A stretch of 39,236 nucleotides of DNA from Symploca sp. SIO2C1 (GCA_010692635.1 JAAHGL010000055.1:1-39236), one strand, 5' to 3'; counted from the stretch's first letter, positions 1 through 9,641 are shown. Numbers and translations are program-made. The notes: a model not told the origin generated them from the sequence alone.

Positions 1-40
1 TCATACATGATTTCATAAGACATTTCCCGACAAAAAAGAC

Positions 41-111
41 TGGCAGGATAAATCCTGCTAACTAGACGTTTTCTCGTTTTCATCCCCCGCTTAAAAGACG
101 GGGGCTTTCAA
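41..111 (+). mobile_element. Probable right end of an IS200/IS605-type (TnpB) element
   Basis: Two hairpins lie in tandem. The first pairs GCAGGAT (43-49) with ATCCTGC (52-58). The second pairs CCCCCG (84-89) with CGGGGG (99-104) around an A-rich loop and is followed by CTTTCAA ending at 111. A G/C-rich terminal hairpin followed by TCAA is the usual look of an IS605-family right end, which in TnpB elements is also the 3' scaffold of the guide RNA. The haemagglutinin homology on the minus strand stops at this boundary. The transposase and tnpB would lie left of the window, so the family assignment is inferred from the end structure alone. Confidence 0.45.
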
Positions 112-682
112 CTTCGAGCCTTGTAAGCCACCACTTCCGGTAATAGTAAAAGAGTTACCCTCAGCAGCAGTACAGCTAGCAATCACTTGTTCATTAAGAG
201 CAATTACATCTTCTGGCAATTCTACTAATCCTGAACTAGGGTCTACTTCGGGATTGGTGATGTTAACAGTGCCGGAAACCCCAAATTCTGAACTGGCGGT
301 AATAGCACTGTTTAGAGAAACAAAAACGCTTTTGGCAATAATGTTGATGTTGCCTCCTACACCTTGGAAAGCATTAGCGTTAATCTGGCTCCCTTCTAGC
401 ACAGCTAAGGTGTCCCATGCCTTCCACTCTAATCTCTCCCGGATTGGAACCATATTGCAATCCAATAGGAATATTGACAGTTAGCAAAGGGGGTGGATTG
501 GGTTCAGTAGCACTGAAGAGACTCCCATCCTCAAACAGTAGGGTGTCAGCAGTACTAGCACAAAAAGAGCCCCCAATATCCAGTTGAGCGTTAGCACCAA
601 AAACAACACCACTAGGATTAATCAGAAATAAATTCGTTGCCCCGTTGGCACGAATAGTACCGTCAATGTAGGAAATTTGTCC
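91..682 (-). pseudogene. Filamentous haemagglutinin (TPS adhesin), internally deleted and frameshifted remnant
   Basis: Read on the minus strand, 682 to about 420 encodes part of a TPS secretion domain ([27 protein letters not shown], then a segment near [14 protein letters not shown]), with no start codon and a stop just upstream. From about 465 to 91 a different frame encodes the C-terminal tail typical of these adhesins (VNITNPEVDPSSGL, then NSFTITGSGGL). Head and tail meet near 405-425 in different frames, so more than a thousand residues of beta-helix have been lost and the join is out of frame. The last residues (KAPVF) and the stop codon come from the IS-like end at 84-111. The signal peptide is also missing. 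The intact protein at 12013-17484 shows what a full-length relative looks like. Confidence 0.8.
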
Positions 683-1063
683 TCAGCCTTAGATGACATC
701 TAACTTGGGAGGGTTTTTTTGAGTAATGAGCGTTAGAGGGACTTGCGCCCCAAAAAGAAGACAGAAACTAGTCAGCCTCCCTTAGAACCTTCTGCCTTCT
801 GCCCTGGAGCCTTCTGCCTTTTTTCTCGAGAGTAATGAGTAATGAGTGAAGAAACTTTTGTCAAATCCTCTGCCCTGGAGCCTTCTGCCTTTTTTCTTGA
901 AACCCACTGTAAATTTCACCTCACCCATAGTGAAGCATCTGGGCTGTCTGGAGATCCTTTATTATCTTTTCTTTCCAACTCGTTGCCCGGAGTCGCTGAT
1001 AAGCCTATACTTACCCAATAGGGAGGTATGGGAATATCACCATACTTTCAACAATTAATAATG
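683..1063. repeat. Repeat-rich gap: AGTAATG and GCCTTCT heptamers
   Basis: No gene is credible here. Positions 721-830 hold a composite unit: AGTAATG heptamers, a segment containing GGGACTTGCGCCCCAAAAAG, a GCCTTCT heptamer run and a TTTTTTCTCGAG tail. A close copy lies at 22843-22980. A further GCCTTCT-like stretch lies near 865-899. The rest (about 900-1063) shows no coding signal I can support. Confidence 0.7.
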
Positions 1064-1064
1064 A

Positions 1065-1216
1065 CTAATGAATAATAAATAATTACCTCTCCTTAAAAGA
1101 AGAGGATTGCAAGTAAGGAATAATTATTTAATTATTTCTTCGTAAACGAAGAGGCTTTAAACCAAATTAAACAATTATTAATTATCAATTATTAATTATC
1201 AATTATCAATTATTCA
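1065..1216. repeat. AT-rich heptamer repeats and hairpin upstream of mnmE
   Basis: AATTATC/AATTATT heptamers repeat at 1172-1216 immediately before the mnmE start. A hairpin with TCTTCG and CGAAGA arms lies near 1137-1152. The segment reading GAGGCTTTAAACCAAATTA resembles the reverse complement of sequence near 23868-23892, so this is a dispersed repeat rather than a gene-specific leader. Confidence 0.6.
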
Positions 1217-1233
1217 TTGGTAAAGACTGCTTT

Positions 1234-2616
1234 ATGGTTAAGGAATTTGTGTCCAGCGAAACTATTGCTGCGATCGCAACAGCAGTTGTTCCTCAACAAG
1301 GAAGCGTTGGTATTGTGCGGCTGTCGGGTTCAGAGGCACTGGCGATTGCTCGTACCTTATTCCAAGCACCAGGAGATCAAGTTTGGGAAAGTCACCGGAT
1401 TCTCTACGGCTACCTGCGCCATCCTCAAACCCAACAACTGGTAGACGAAGCACTACTGCTAATTATGCAAGCTCCCCGCTCCTATACTCGTGAAGATATA
1501 GTAGAGTTCCATTGCCACGGTGGAATTATACCAGTCCAGCAGGTGTTGCAGTTGTGCTTAGAACAAGGAGCAAGGTTGGCTCAGCCAGGAGAATTTACCC
1601 TGCGGGCATTTTTGAATGGACGGTTGGATCTAACTCAAGCCGAAAGTATTGCTGAATTAGTGGGCTCTCGCTCCCCTGCTGCCGCTCAAGCTGCTCTTGC
1701 TAGTTTGCAAGGTAAACTTGCTGCACCCATCCACCAACTGCGAGCTATTTGTTTGGATATTTTAGCTGAAATAGAAGCCAGGATTGATTTTGAAGAAGAT
1801 TTGCCCCCCTTGGATGAAGGGGAGGTAGTAGCTCAAATGGAACAGGTAGTGGAGCAAGTTACCAGTATCCTGGCAACAGCAGACCGGGGTCAACTGCTGC
1901 GCACAGGCTTAAAAGTAGCCATAGTCGGGCGTCCTAATGTAGGTAAATCCAGTTTACTCAATGCCTGGAGTCAGAGCGATCGCGCGATCGTTACAGAGCT
2001 TCCTGGTACTACCCGTGATGTGGTGGAATCTCAGTTAGTAGTTGGCGGCATACCAGTACAAGTGCTGGATACTGCTGGAATTAGGGAAACTGCTGATAAA
2101 GTAGAGAAGATGGGAGTGGAGCGATCGCGTAGTGCTGCTCAAACTGCTGACTTAGTTTTACTAGTGATCGAGGCTATAACTGGCTGGACAGCTGCCGAGC
2201 AGGAAATTTACGAGCAGGTGCAACATCGCCCTCTGATTCTGGTGATTAACAAAACTGACCTCACCCCAGCAGATACTGTCTCTTTTCCTGATACGATTAA
2301 CCAGATAGTTCCTACTGCTGCTGCTCACAACCAAGGTATTAATGACTTGGAAACAGCGATTTTAGAAGCAGTACATACTGATAATCTCCAAGCTGCTGAC
2401 TTGGAGCTAGCGATTAACCAACGCCAAGCAGCTGCCTTAACTAGAGCTAAAATTTCTCTGGAGCAAGTGCAGCAGACAATTACCCAACAGTTACCGCTCG
2501 ATTTCTGGACAATTGACCTGCGAGGGGCAATTCAAGCTCTAGGAGAAATCACTGGTGAGGAAGTCACTGAATCGATACTTGATCGCATTTTTAGTCGCTT
2601 CTGTATTGGGAAATAA
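1234..2616 (+). CDS. mnmE: tRNA uridine-5-carboxymethylaminomethyl(34) synthesis GTPase MnmE
   Basis: MnmE works with MnmG to modify the wobble uridine of certain tRNAs in the cytoplasm. The product is 460 residues, normal for the family. The N-terminal tetrahydrofolate-binding domain begins at once ([10 protein letters not shown], then VGIVRLSGS). The inserted G domain shows the P-loop GRPNVGKSS at 232-240, DTAG at 279-282 and NKTD at 339-342. The protein ends in the diagnostic FCIGK, whose cysteine is needed for activity in this family. The ATG at 1234 is the first plausible start; an overlapping frame from 1217 is a shadow. No strong Shine-Dalgarno sequence is visible, and the start sits 17 bases after a heptamer array. 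Confidence 0.97.
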   Translation: MVKEFVSSETIAAIATAVVPQQGSVGIVRLSGSEALAIARTLFQAPGDQVWESHRILYGYLRHPQTQQLVDEALLLIMQAPRSYTREDIVEFHCHGGIIPVQQVLQLCLEQGARLAQPGEFTLRAFLNGRLDLTQAESIAELVGSRSPAAAQAALASLQGKLAAPIHQLRAICLDILAEIEARIDFEEDLPPLDEGEVVAQMEQVVEQVTSILATADRGQLLRTGLKVAIVGRPNVGKSSLLNAWSQSDRAIVTELPGTTRDVVESQLVVGGIPVQVLDTAGIRETADKVEKMGVERSRSAAQTADLVLLVIEAITGWTAAEQEIYEQVQHRPLILVINKTDLTPADTVSFPDTINQIVPTAAAHNQGINDLETAILEAVHTDNLQAADLELAINQRQAAALTRAKISLEQVQQTITQQLPLDFWTIDLRGAIQALGEITGEEVTESILDRIFSRFCIGK

Positions 2617-2900
2617 GTAGGGCTTGCTGCATAAGTAGGGTTTGCTGAAAAAGTCGTAATTTTCTGGTTTTGAAGTAATAAGTAATAAGTAATAAGTAAT
2701 AAGTAAAGAGTGTACTATCGCTTGCTGCACAACTCTTTGGCGAGCAGTAGGGGCGATTAGCGATTAGCCATTAGCCATTAGCGATTAGCCATTAGCCATT
2801 AGCCATTAGCTTTGAGCGTGTTTCTTAAGAGTAACAAGTAACGTTGACTGTAATTATGCGATCGCTTTTGGTATGGCTGCTGCTGGCTAACAAATTACTC
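2617..2900. repeat. Gap with two heptamer arrays
   Basis: Between convergent genes there are two seven-base tandem arrays: AGTAATA at 2674-2706 and GATTAGC/CATTAGC at 2753-2810 (about eight copies). The phrase AGGGCTTGCTG(A/C)ATAAGT just after mnmE recurs before another heptamer array at 33645-33662. No gene is seen. Confidence 0.8.
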
Positions 2901-3791
2901 TTACAGTTGCTCAATCTCTATTTTAGTCAGTCCTGTTACTTCTGTGATAGTCTCAATATCTATTCCTTTGTATTTTAATGTTCTGGCCATGTTAATCTTT
3001 TCCTGTTGCTTGCCTTGTTCTATGCCTTCTTTGATGCCTTCTTCTAAACCCTCCAATCTTCCTTCTGAGCGGGAACTTTCTATAATACTAACTTCATAGC
3101 GCCTATTCTCCATATATCTCAAGTAGTTTGCCCTTTCTTCTTCACTCAAGCTATCTACTAGTAAATTTTCCTTCGCTTCCGCTAAACCCTGGGCTGTAAA
3201 TTCCTCTTTGATTTGGCTCCTTTTCAGAAAATATATCCATTCATCCAAGGTATTCTTTGCTACGTCGTTAAAGTTGTTCACTTTAATCACATAATACTCT
3301 GGGAAAATCTCAGATACTTCTTGGATATTAAACAACTTCTTCTGTTTTATTGATGGTACTAAAGAGTCTTCTAAGTGAAGTCCACGAAAATCTAACTTCC
3401 CTTGGTAAATATAATCATCCCCCTGTCCCAAAGAAAAGTAGACCACATTCACTGAATAAACTTTTTTTACTTTACCGTAAGGCTCTCCCTTTTCCAGAAA
3501 GTCGGTAATTAATTTCGCTGTACCGTAGAGCATGCGATGAAAATAATCTTGCTCTGTATTGTTTTGCACTTCAATGAGAATTAATTCACCTTGGTCATTT
3601 TCTGCCAGAATATCGACTCGATTGAGCTTGTCATCCTCTGCTTGTGGATTGCTCTCACTTTCGAGTATCGATTGTATCTTGATTTGTTTGCCCAATAACT
3701 CACTGAGGAAACCTGCCAAAACGACATGATTAGCTTTGTTTCTGAGTAATTTTTTAATCGCCCAATCAAATCTGATGTGTGTTGGGGGCAT
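2901..3791 (-). CDS. Rpn family PD-(D/E)XK nuclease / putative transposase
   Basis: The 296-residue product matches the PDDEXK_2 (Rpn, formerly 'transposase_31-like') family. These are DNases tied to recombination, common in multiple copies in cyanobacteria. The catalytic core is visible: VDILAENDQGELILIEVQ, with Asp60, Glu74 and Gln76 forming the D...ExQ version of the PD-(D/E)XK site. The N-terminal FDWAIKKLL is also typical. The C-terminal third is charged and helical, with repeated EG/EGI units (LEGLEEGIKEGIEQG), and ends in a short helical region as in relatives. The gene stands alone between repeat-rich gaps. ATG at 3791 is supported by homology to the usual N-terminus. It looks complete. 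Confidence 0.88.
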   Translation of the reverse strand: MPPTHIRFDWAIKKLLRNKANHVVLAGFLSELLGKQIKIQSILESESNPQAEDDKLNRVDILAENDQGELILIEVQNNTEQDYFHRMLYGTAKLITDFLEKGEPYGKVKKVYSVNVVYFSLGQGDDYIYQGKLDFRGLHLEDSLVPSIKQKKLFNIQEVSEIFPEYYVIKVNNFNDVAKNTLDEWIYFLKRSQIKEEFTAQGLAEAKENLLVDSLSEEERANYLRYMENRRYEVSIIESSRSEGRLEGLEEGIKEGIEQGKQQEKINMARTLKYKGIDIETITEVTGLTKIEIEQL

Positions 3792-4048
3792 AACGATATT
3801 GATGGGAGTGTCTACTTAATTTATTTTAGAGCGTTTCTCATACTTGTGAGGTACATTAGTTATTGGTTTTTGGGAATGGGGAATAGGGAATAGGAGATGT
3901 ATCTCATGGATGGGAGAATTGCTATAAGATCATCCTAGTGCAGCAGGCATGGAAATAACCCACCAGGAAAGAGAGCGATAGAATCCTTACTCTATAAGCA
4001 TTCTAAATTCCCAATTCTACATTCTAAATTCTAAATTCTAAATTCTCT
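3792..4048. repeat. Gap with ATTCTAA heptamer array
   Basis: A tandem array of ATTCTAA and near variants occupies 4000-4047 and ends directly beside the stop codon of the TPR-CHAT gene. The remainder shows no gene. Confidence 0.75.
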
Positions 4049-7000
4049 TCACAATCCATTACCAATTAGAATAAACGGTGCCCAATAATAAGGATGATTG
4101 AGACGATTCACGACTTCCCGCTTTAGCCCATCGCGAACCTGTACTGCGACAATGGAACCCCGTTGCTCTCCCACCGCAGTATAATCACCGGTAATTAGAG
4201 CTACTTGTGCTTGTCGTAGAGCTTCAGCTTTTGTCTTGTTATTTTGCAATGCTCCATAAAAGGCATTCATCAATACTTGAGTACCTCCATCATCCACACT
4301 CCATAAAGATGCGATCGCGGCTCTGGCTCCTGCTCTCTGCATCTGGTAACCTAAACCTAGAATTTCTGCTCCTGTACCTAAATTGCCACCAAGTCCAGTT
4401 TCGCAGGCGGAAAGCACCACTAAATCAATGTTATTAAGGTTCCAGTTGCGGACATCGGCAATAGTTACCGGAGTGCCATCACCAAAGAGAATGAAGGATT
4501 CTTCTGGTGTTCCTACTACGATCGCTCCGTGGGTGGCAAAATGTAAGATGGTATGGTCACCCATTTTCGGTTTCGTATCTTGGGGATTGAAAGCATTATT
4601 GAATAGTTGGGTGGTATCGGGAACTGTTTCAGCTAAGGTTTCAACTTCCACTCCTGCATAAGGTAAACCACCAAAGTTAAAGCGTTTTTTAGCGAGCGTG
4701 AAACTATGGCTTCCAGTAGTAAAGGCTCCAGCTAGAATCTTGAGTTGGGATGAAGTTTGAGTATCTAGGTCGGTGAGAGAGGCAGCGGTAATATTATTAA
4801 TACGATAGCGTTGGACTAACCATTGTTGGCCATCATATAAAGCTGCTAGGGGAATGTAACGCAGTTGTCCATCGGGTGCATAAATTAGGGTTTCGGCTTG
4901 TGCTATTTTGAGGTCATTTTCTAGAGGTTTAATCAGCCAGTTGTAGAGTTCCTGTGCCGGTTTTTTTGCATCAGCTGTGGGATTGCGCAAGGCTTGGCGG
5001 AAGCTGACAATTGCTTGATTGAGTTGCTTTTTTGTAACTGAGACAGTGCGACGAATTGGGGGAGAATCAGGGGTAGTGAGGACAAGTTCCAGGCGGTCTT
5101 CTAGAATAAGAGGATAGAGGAGGACGGCATTTTGTTGCAAATTTCTCAGATTGTCTTGGATACTTAATAAGTCTTCCAAGTCGTCTACTAAATCTGGTTT
5201 GCGGGTTTTGGGAGTAAGCTTGGTAATCAGTGCTTCTACTTCCTCACTATCGATAAAGTTATTGAAATCGGCGATAATTTGTTCTTGAGCTTTCACCAGT
5301 TGGGTGAGACGCTGTTCCTCTTTAGCAGTGCGGTTAGCTTTTGCTCGCAGTTGCTTGAGCTCTTTACCAATAGCGATCGCTTGCCCTAAAATCTCTTGTA
5401 AACCATCCTCAATCTGCTGTTCTGGTGGTAAATTGGGCACACCTTGAGCAGTTGTTTCATTGCCTCGGACATTACGCAAATAATCTTCAAGTTCTTGGAC
5501 TTTGAGTAAATCGAGAACTTGTTGTGCTTCCAGGATGCGGTTTTGTTGTAGTAATAAGTCGGCTAGATAGCGATAATCCTCAGCAATGGTTTCAGTGTAG
5601 GATTGTTGTTGTTCTGGGGGGAGTTCCTTGATACTTTCCCGAATCCCTTCTCTGACGTTAACCGAGCGTTTGAAGAAAACAATGGCTAACTCGGGTTGGC
5701 TCTGTTTTTCTAACAGATAACCAATATTACTCAGATTTTCTCCTTCTGTGGCTCTATCTCCTACTTCTTGGCTGATGACTAAAGCTTGTTGGTAATACTC
5801 CAAGGCTGTGTCATACTGTGCCAAATGGTAGTAAGCTTCCCCAATATTGTCGAGAATTGCTCCTTCTCCCTGCTTGCTGCCAAGGAGTTTTTGAATAGTT
5901 AAAGCTTGCTGATAGAATGAGAGTGCTAATTCGTATTTGCCCTGGTTGCGGTAAACTTGTGCAATGTTGTTGAGGGTTACTCCTTCGAGTAATTTTTTTT
6001 CAACATCAATGGTTTTTAGTAAGGCTAAGGCTTGCTGGTAGGAATCCAAAGCTAATTCGTACTCTTCTAGATGAGTGTGAACACTGCCAGTAGCAATGAA
6101 GATTCGGATTTTACCTAACTTATTACCACGAGAGAGTGCTGAGGCTTGTTGATAAAATTCTAAAGCTTTACTGTAGTCTCCTAAACTGCTGTAAACTCGT
6201 CCAAGATTGAAGTGAATTGCCCCTGTATGCTGGGAGACTTCTTGGCGAATCTCTAAGGCTTGCTCTAAGAAATCCAAGGCTAATTTATACTCTCCCAGGC
6301 TTTGATACACTAGTCCCATTTGGTTAAGACTCTTCCATTCCTGATGTTGATCTCCAAGTTCCCTAGCAATGCCTAAGGCTTGCTGGAATTTGTCTAGTGC
6401 TTTTTGCGCTTGACCCCGCTTGGAGAGTAGTATTCCTTCTTGATAGAGTTGAACTACCTGTTCTCTTTTTTCTGCATTAGGAGACTTTGGCAGAATCAGA
6501 GGTTCAAGATTTAAAGTAATAGCTAAACTGGGTGGTTTTACACCTGACTTTTGGTCAACTTCTGACCAAATGGCCACAGCTTGCTCATAGTAATTGGCTG
6601 CCTGCTCAGATTCTCCTAAATGCTCGTAAGTTACCCCAATATTGTTGAGAGTGACTGCTTTGAATGGTCTCTTACCAATTTCTTGCAGAATTGCCAAAGC
6701 TTCTTGGTAAGAGTCGAGTGCCTGTTGATACTTGCCTAACTTATCGTAAACTGCCCCAAGATTATTCAGGGCTACTGCTTCTCCTTTTTGATCACCGACT
6801 TCCTGCACAATTACCAAAGCTTGCTGGTAGTAATCGAGTGCTTTTTCATACTCTTCTTGCTGTTCGTAAATGCCGCCAATATTGTTGAGAGTTACTCCTT
6901 GTCCTCCCCTGTCATCAATTTCTTGAGCAAAGGCTAAAGCTTGTTGGTAGGATAAGAGTGCTTGCCGATACTCTCCTAACTCGTAGTAAACTAATCCTAT

Positions 7001-7912
7001 ATTATTGAGGGAACCTCCCTGACCAAAATGAGTAAATAAGATACCCATTTTCTGTGCTTGTTGGAAGTAAGCCAGCGCCTGTTGATACTCTCCCATTTGG
7101 CGGGAAACTATCCCCATTTGGTTAAGGATTATCCATTCCTCATCCTTATCGTCAACTCGTTGATAAATTGCCAAAGCTTGCTGGTAGTAATCTAAGGCTT
7201 CCTGATACTTGCCTAGCTCTTGGGCAACTAAGCCTGTATTGTAGAAAAGTTTCGCACCTCTAGCGTAGGAAGGAGGTATATCTTCCTCCGGGCAATTACT
7301 CAATTCCTCTTCAATTGCCGCAGCTTGCTGGTAGTTAGCAAACGCCTGCGAATAATCTTCCCAGCGTTGATAAATTCTGCCTATTCCTGTTAAGGTTATC
7401 CTTTGCCAAGCGCGATCATTACAAGTAGCACCATCTTCTTCCCGAATCGCTACAGCTTGCTGGTAATAATCTAGTGCTTGCTGATAGTCTCCTAGCCTGT
7501 TGTAAATGTTCCCAATTCTGTTGAGAGTTACTCTAGCACCTGCATCATCATTTACTTCCCGTTGAACTACTAAAGCTCGCTGGTAGTAATCCAATGCTTG
7601 TTGATATTCATTCCTACTGTAGTAAACTCTCCCAATTTGCTGGAGAGTTGTCCCAACACCTACCTTATCCCCTATCTCTTGATAAATTAATAAGGCTTCC
7701 TCGAATTTAGCTAAGGCATTGCCAAACTTAATTTGGTCATACAATTCTATCCCTTCTGCCAGCAAGCGATCCGCTTCTGGTTTTTGATTTTGTGCTGCCT
7801 GCGCTTGGACTACAGCAGGTGAATCTTGAGCAGCAACAGGAAACACAACAGAGGTGACTACCAATAGAGGTGTAGCAGCAGTAAGGAGTAAGTATTTGAA
7901 ATAGCAACGCAT
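4049..7912 (-). CDS. Exported TPR-repeat CHAT (caspase-like) protein, 1287 residues
   Basis: The N-terminus has a signal-peptide-like stretch (LLLTAATPLLVVTSVVFP, then AAQ near 27-29), so the protein is probably exported. Residues of about 45-780 are tetratricopeptide repeats of ~40 residues with ALDYYQQAL-type helices, roughly 18 copies. A linker of about 800-960 precedes a C-terminal CHAT domain, a caspase-like cysteine-peptidase fold. The catalytic pair is present: HFATHG with His1128 and SACETG with Cys1170. It ends with the conserved YYWAPFILIGNG. Substrate and trigger are unknown. TPR-CHAT proteins are thought to act as protein-protein-regulated proteases. No operon partner is visible; flanks are repeat-rich. 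No Shine-Dalgarno is seen before the ATG. Confidence 0.9.
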   Translation of the reverse strand: MRCYFKYLLLTAATPLLVVTSVVFPVAAQDSPAVVQAQAAQNQKPEADRLLAEGIELYDQIKFGNALAKFEEALLIYQEIGDKVGVGTTLQQIGRVYYSRNEYQQALDYYQRALVVQREVNDDAGARVTLNRIGNIYNRLGDYQQALDYYQQAVAIREEDGATCNDRAWQRITLTGIGRIYQRWEDYSQAFANYQQAAAIEEELSNCPEEDIPPSYARGAKLFYNTGLVAQELGKYQEALDYYQQALAIYQRVDDKDEEWIILNQMGIVSRQMGEYQQALAYFQQAQKMGILFTHFGQGGSLNNIGLVYYELGEYRQALLSYQQALAFAQEIDDRGGQGVTLNNIGGIYEQQEEYEKALDYYQQALVIVQEVGDQKGEAVALNNLGAVYDKLGKYQQALDSYQEALAILQEIGKRPFKAVTLNNIGVTYEHLGESEQAANYYEQAVAIWSEVDQKSGVKPPSLAITLNLEPLILPKSPNAEKREQVVQLYQEGILLSKRGQAQKALDKFQQALGIARELGDQHQEWKSLNQMGLVYQSLGEYKLALDFLEQALEIRQEVSQHTGAIHFNLGRVYSSLGDYSKALEFYQQASALSRGNKLGKIRIFIATGSVHTHLEEYELALDSYQQALALLKTIDVEKKLLEGVTLNNIAQVYRNQGKYELALSFYQQALTIQKLLGSKQGEGAILDNIGEAYYHLAQYDTALEYYQQALVISQEVGDRATEGENLSNIGYLLEKQSQPELAIVFFKRSVNVREGIRESIKELPPEQQQSYTETIAEDYRYLADLLLQQNRILEAQQVLDLLKVQELEDYLRNVRGNETTAQGVPNLPPEQQIEDGLQEILGQAIAIGKELKQLRAKANRTAKEEQRLTQLVKAQEQIIADFNNFIDSEEVEALITKLTPKTRKPDLVDDLEDLLSIQDNLRNLQQNAVLLYPLILEDRLELVLTTPDSPPIRRTVSVTKKQLNQAIVSFRQALRNPTADAKKPAQELYNWLIKPLENDLKIAQAETLIYAPDGQLRYIPLAALYDGQQWLVQRYRINNITAASLTDLDTQTSSQLKILAGAFTTGSHSFTLAKKRFNFGGLPYAGVEVETLAETVPDTTQLFNNAFNPQDTKPKMGDHTILHFATHGAIVVGTPEESFILFGDGTPVTIADVRNWNLNNIDLVVLSACETGLGGNLGTGAEILGLGYQMQRAGARAAIASLWSVDDGGTQVLMNAFYGALQNNKTKAEALRQAQVALITGDYTAVGEQRGSIVAVQVRDGLKREVVNRLNHPYYWAPFILIGNGL

Positions 7913-8097
7913 TTTAATAAGGGAAAAGGTTAAGGGTTAAAGTTTCAAGACAGCTATAGGAATCAGCTTAAACATTCTTATTTTATATATCTCTCAATAG
8001 CACAGAAGTTACGCAAAAATTTACTGAACTATATTACATTTCTCGATGGGTAGAGGGGATATGTTAGAACTAGGGAGAGTAGCGATCGCTTTCTTGC
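7913..8097. other. Short intergenic gap
   Basis: Upstream region of the TPR-CHAT gene. It contains a HIP1-type site near 8082 and no recognisable gene or repeat array. Confidence 0.5.
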
Positions 8098-8511
8098 TTA
8101 GTATGGTCCCAAAAACCGCTCACCATCAAAATGAATCATATGAGTTGGAGATTCTGCAATCCAGACTTCAGTTTCCCAAGAAATTTCATTGAGATACTGT
8201 GCCATGTCCTTACGAGTCAGAAAAGCACTGACAAATACTAGGCCTGCTGTTGAATCCTTGAAAATTGCTTGAAGCTCATTCCGACGCTTTGCATCTACCG
8301 AACCATGGCTGGTAACAGCCTCAATTAGTACCAGCCAATTTTGATTGACGTGGTGTACTACAACGTCAGGAATTTTACCATGAGTATTAAGGTTAACCCC
8401 CAATGCTTCTAGTAATTGCTTGTCGATGTAGCTCCACTTATTACCAGTATCGCCTACAGAGATAGCTGTATAGGTTGACTGAGTAAATGAGATTTTTCTA
8501 TCACTTCTTTT
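8098..8511 (-). pseudogene. BsuBI/PstI-type restriction endonuclease, C-terminal part only
   Basis: This frame carries the C-terminal catalytic region of BsuBI/PstI-family type II endonucleases: VGDTGNKWSYIDKQLLEAL, then KIPDVVV, LIEAVTSHG and AKRRNEL. The PD...E core is retained. The frame is open only from 8511, just after a TGA. It has no ATG, and about 58 bases overlap the end of the methyltransferase gene in another frame. Family members are around 300 residues; here only about 137 codons remain, so the N-terminal region is missing. A TTG at 8403 could start a 101-residue product. I read it as a deletion remnant, although translation coupled to the overlapping methyltransferase gene cannot be excluded. 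Confidence 0.75.
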
Positions 8512-9488
8512 TCAAGATCATCTAAATAAGCTTTGACGGAATAAGCCAAAACCTTGGCTAGGACAGGAGGAACTGCATTACCAATCTGATTGCATTGACT
8601 CTCTTCCCTCCCCTGAAATTCAAACCAATCGGGAAAGCTTTGGAGACGAGCACCTTCTCGGACAGTTAACCGTCTTCTGCGCCCATCAGGCAATCTAATA
8701 CGTAACATATCTCCTGTAGGAGCACTAAGGTTGCGGCAAGTGACGGTTCTAGAAGGTGCATCAAGATGTAAATCCCTAGGTTTGACACATTTAGAAGCTA
8801 TCTCATATTTTTTGATATACTCATCCATACTAGGAGTAAGAAATTTGGAGTCAGATGGTGCTAAAAATGCCAGCTCTCCTAAAGCTTCACCAGCTGTATA
8901 TGGGGAGTTCACATGTGTTTTTTGTGGCCATTTCCATCTACCTTTGTGAGCAACACAAAAAAGACGTTCTCTCCGTTGAGGTACTCCATAATGCGCAGCA
9001 TTGAGGATATTCCATTCAACGATATAGCCTAACTCTCTAAGAGCCGTTACAATCTCTTCAAAATAAGCTTTGTTGCGAAATAGCATTCCCCGCACATTCT
9101 CAAATATAGCTAGCTGAGGACGATAGTGCTCAACAGCATCAATAAAAATGGGAAAGCCATCACGGCTGTCTTTGAGTCCGAGTTGATGTCCACCAACGCT
9201 AAAAGGTTGACAAGGGGGACCTCCAATAATTGCGGTGGCTCCGTTGACTAAATCAGGTTTACGTGGAAGTGTTATCTGATGACAGGAATTGTGCAGGTTG
9301 TGACGATAAGTAGTGCAAGCATCTTCGAGTTTTTCATAACCAACGGTTCTAAAACCTGCGGCTTCAAAACCCAGTGCTAGTCCCCCACAACCAGCAAACA
9401 TATCTATGATCAAAGGTGCATCTACATCAGTTTTGGGAAGTTGAAGAGCTTTTTCGATGAAATCTAGGTAGAGAGTTTTGTTTTGCAT
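8454..9488 (-). CDS. DNA (cytosine-5) methyltransferase, type II restriction-modification
   Basis: The 344-residue protein has all the core motifs of C5-cytosine methyltransferases in order: motif I DMFAGCGGL (29-37, S-adenosylmethionine binding), motif IV GGPPCQPFS with nucleophile Cys93, motif VI ENV (120-122), motif VIII QRRERLF (161-167) and motif X QIGNAVPP near residue 305. A target-recognition region lies between VIII and IX, so the enzyme should be active. Its recognition sequence cannot be read from the protein. The gene overlaps the truncated endonuclease frame downstream, giving the methylase-first order of a restriction-modification operon. With the nuclease damaged it is probably now a solitary methyltransferase. 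The ATG at 9488 gives a normal N-terminus. Confidence 0.93.
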   Translation of the reverse strand: MQNKTLYLDFIEKALQLPKTDVDAPLIIDMFAGCGGLALGFEAAGFRTVGYEKLEDACTTYRHNLHNSCHQITLPRKPDLVNGATAIIGGPPCQPFSVGGHQLGLKDSRDGFPIFIDAVEHYRPQLAIFENVRGMLFRNKAYFEEIVTALRELGYIVEWNILNAAHYGVPQRRERLFCVAHKGRWKWPQKTHVNSPYTAGEALGELAFLAPSDSKFLTPSMDEYIKKYEIASKCVKPRDLHLDAPSRTVTCRNLSAPTGDMLRIRLPDGRRRRLTVREGARLQSFPDWFEFQGREESQCNQIGNAVPPVLAKVLAYSVKAYLDDLEKEVIEKSHLLSQPIQLSL

Positions 9489-9536
9489 TCTACTATGATA
9501 AATCTCCCCTGCTAAAGATTTGGGAAGAGCGATTAC

Positions 9537-9641
9537 CTAATTCCCCTCAAGGGATTTGACTGAGGAATACAAATCAGCCTCAGCAATGGTGAGTTGAAGC
9601 TCGCTTTCAACTTTTTCAAAGGTGAAATCACTATATGCCAT
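9537..9641 (-). pseudogene. 34-codon N-terminal fragment of a cyanobacterial hypothetical protein family
   Basis: An ATG at 9641 opens MAYSDFTFEKVESELQ and runs 34 codons to TAG at 9537. The beginning (M-x-Y-S-D-F-T-x-E-x-V) is a start I recall from larger uncharacterised cyanobacterial proteins. It therefore looks like the front end of a lost gene beside the restriction-modification relic. A genuine tiny protein is possible but less likely. Confidence 0.4.
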
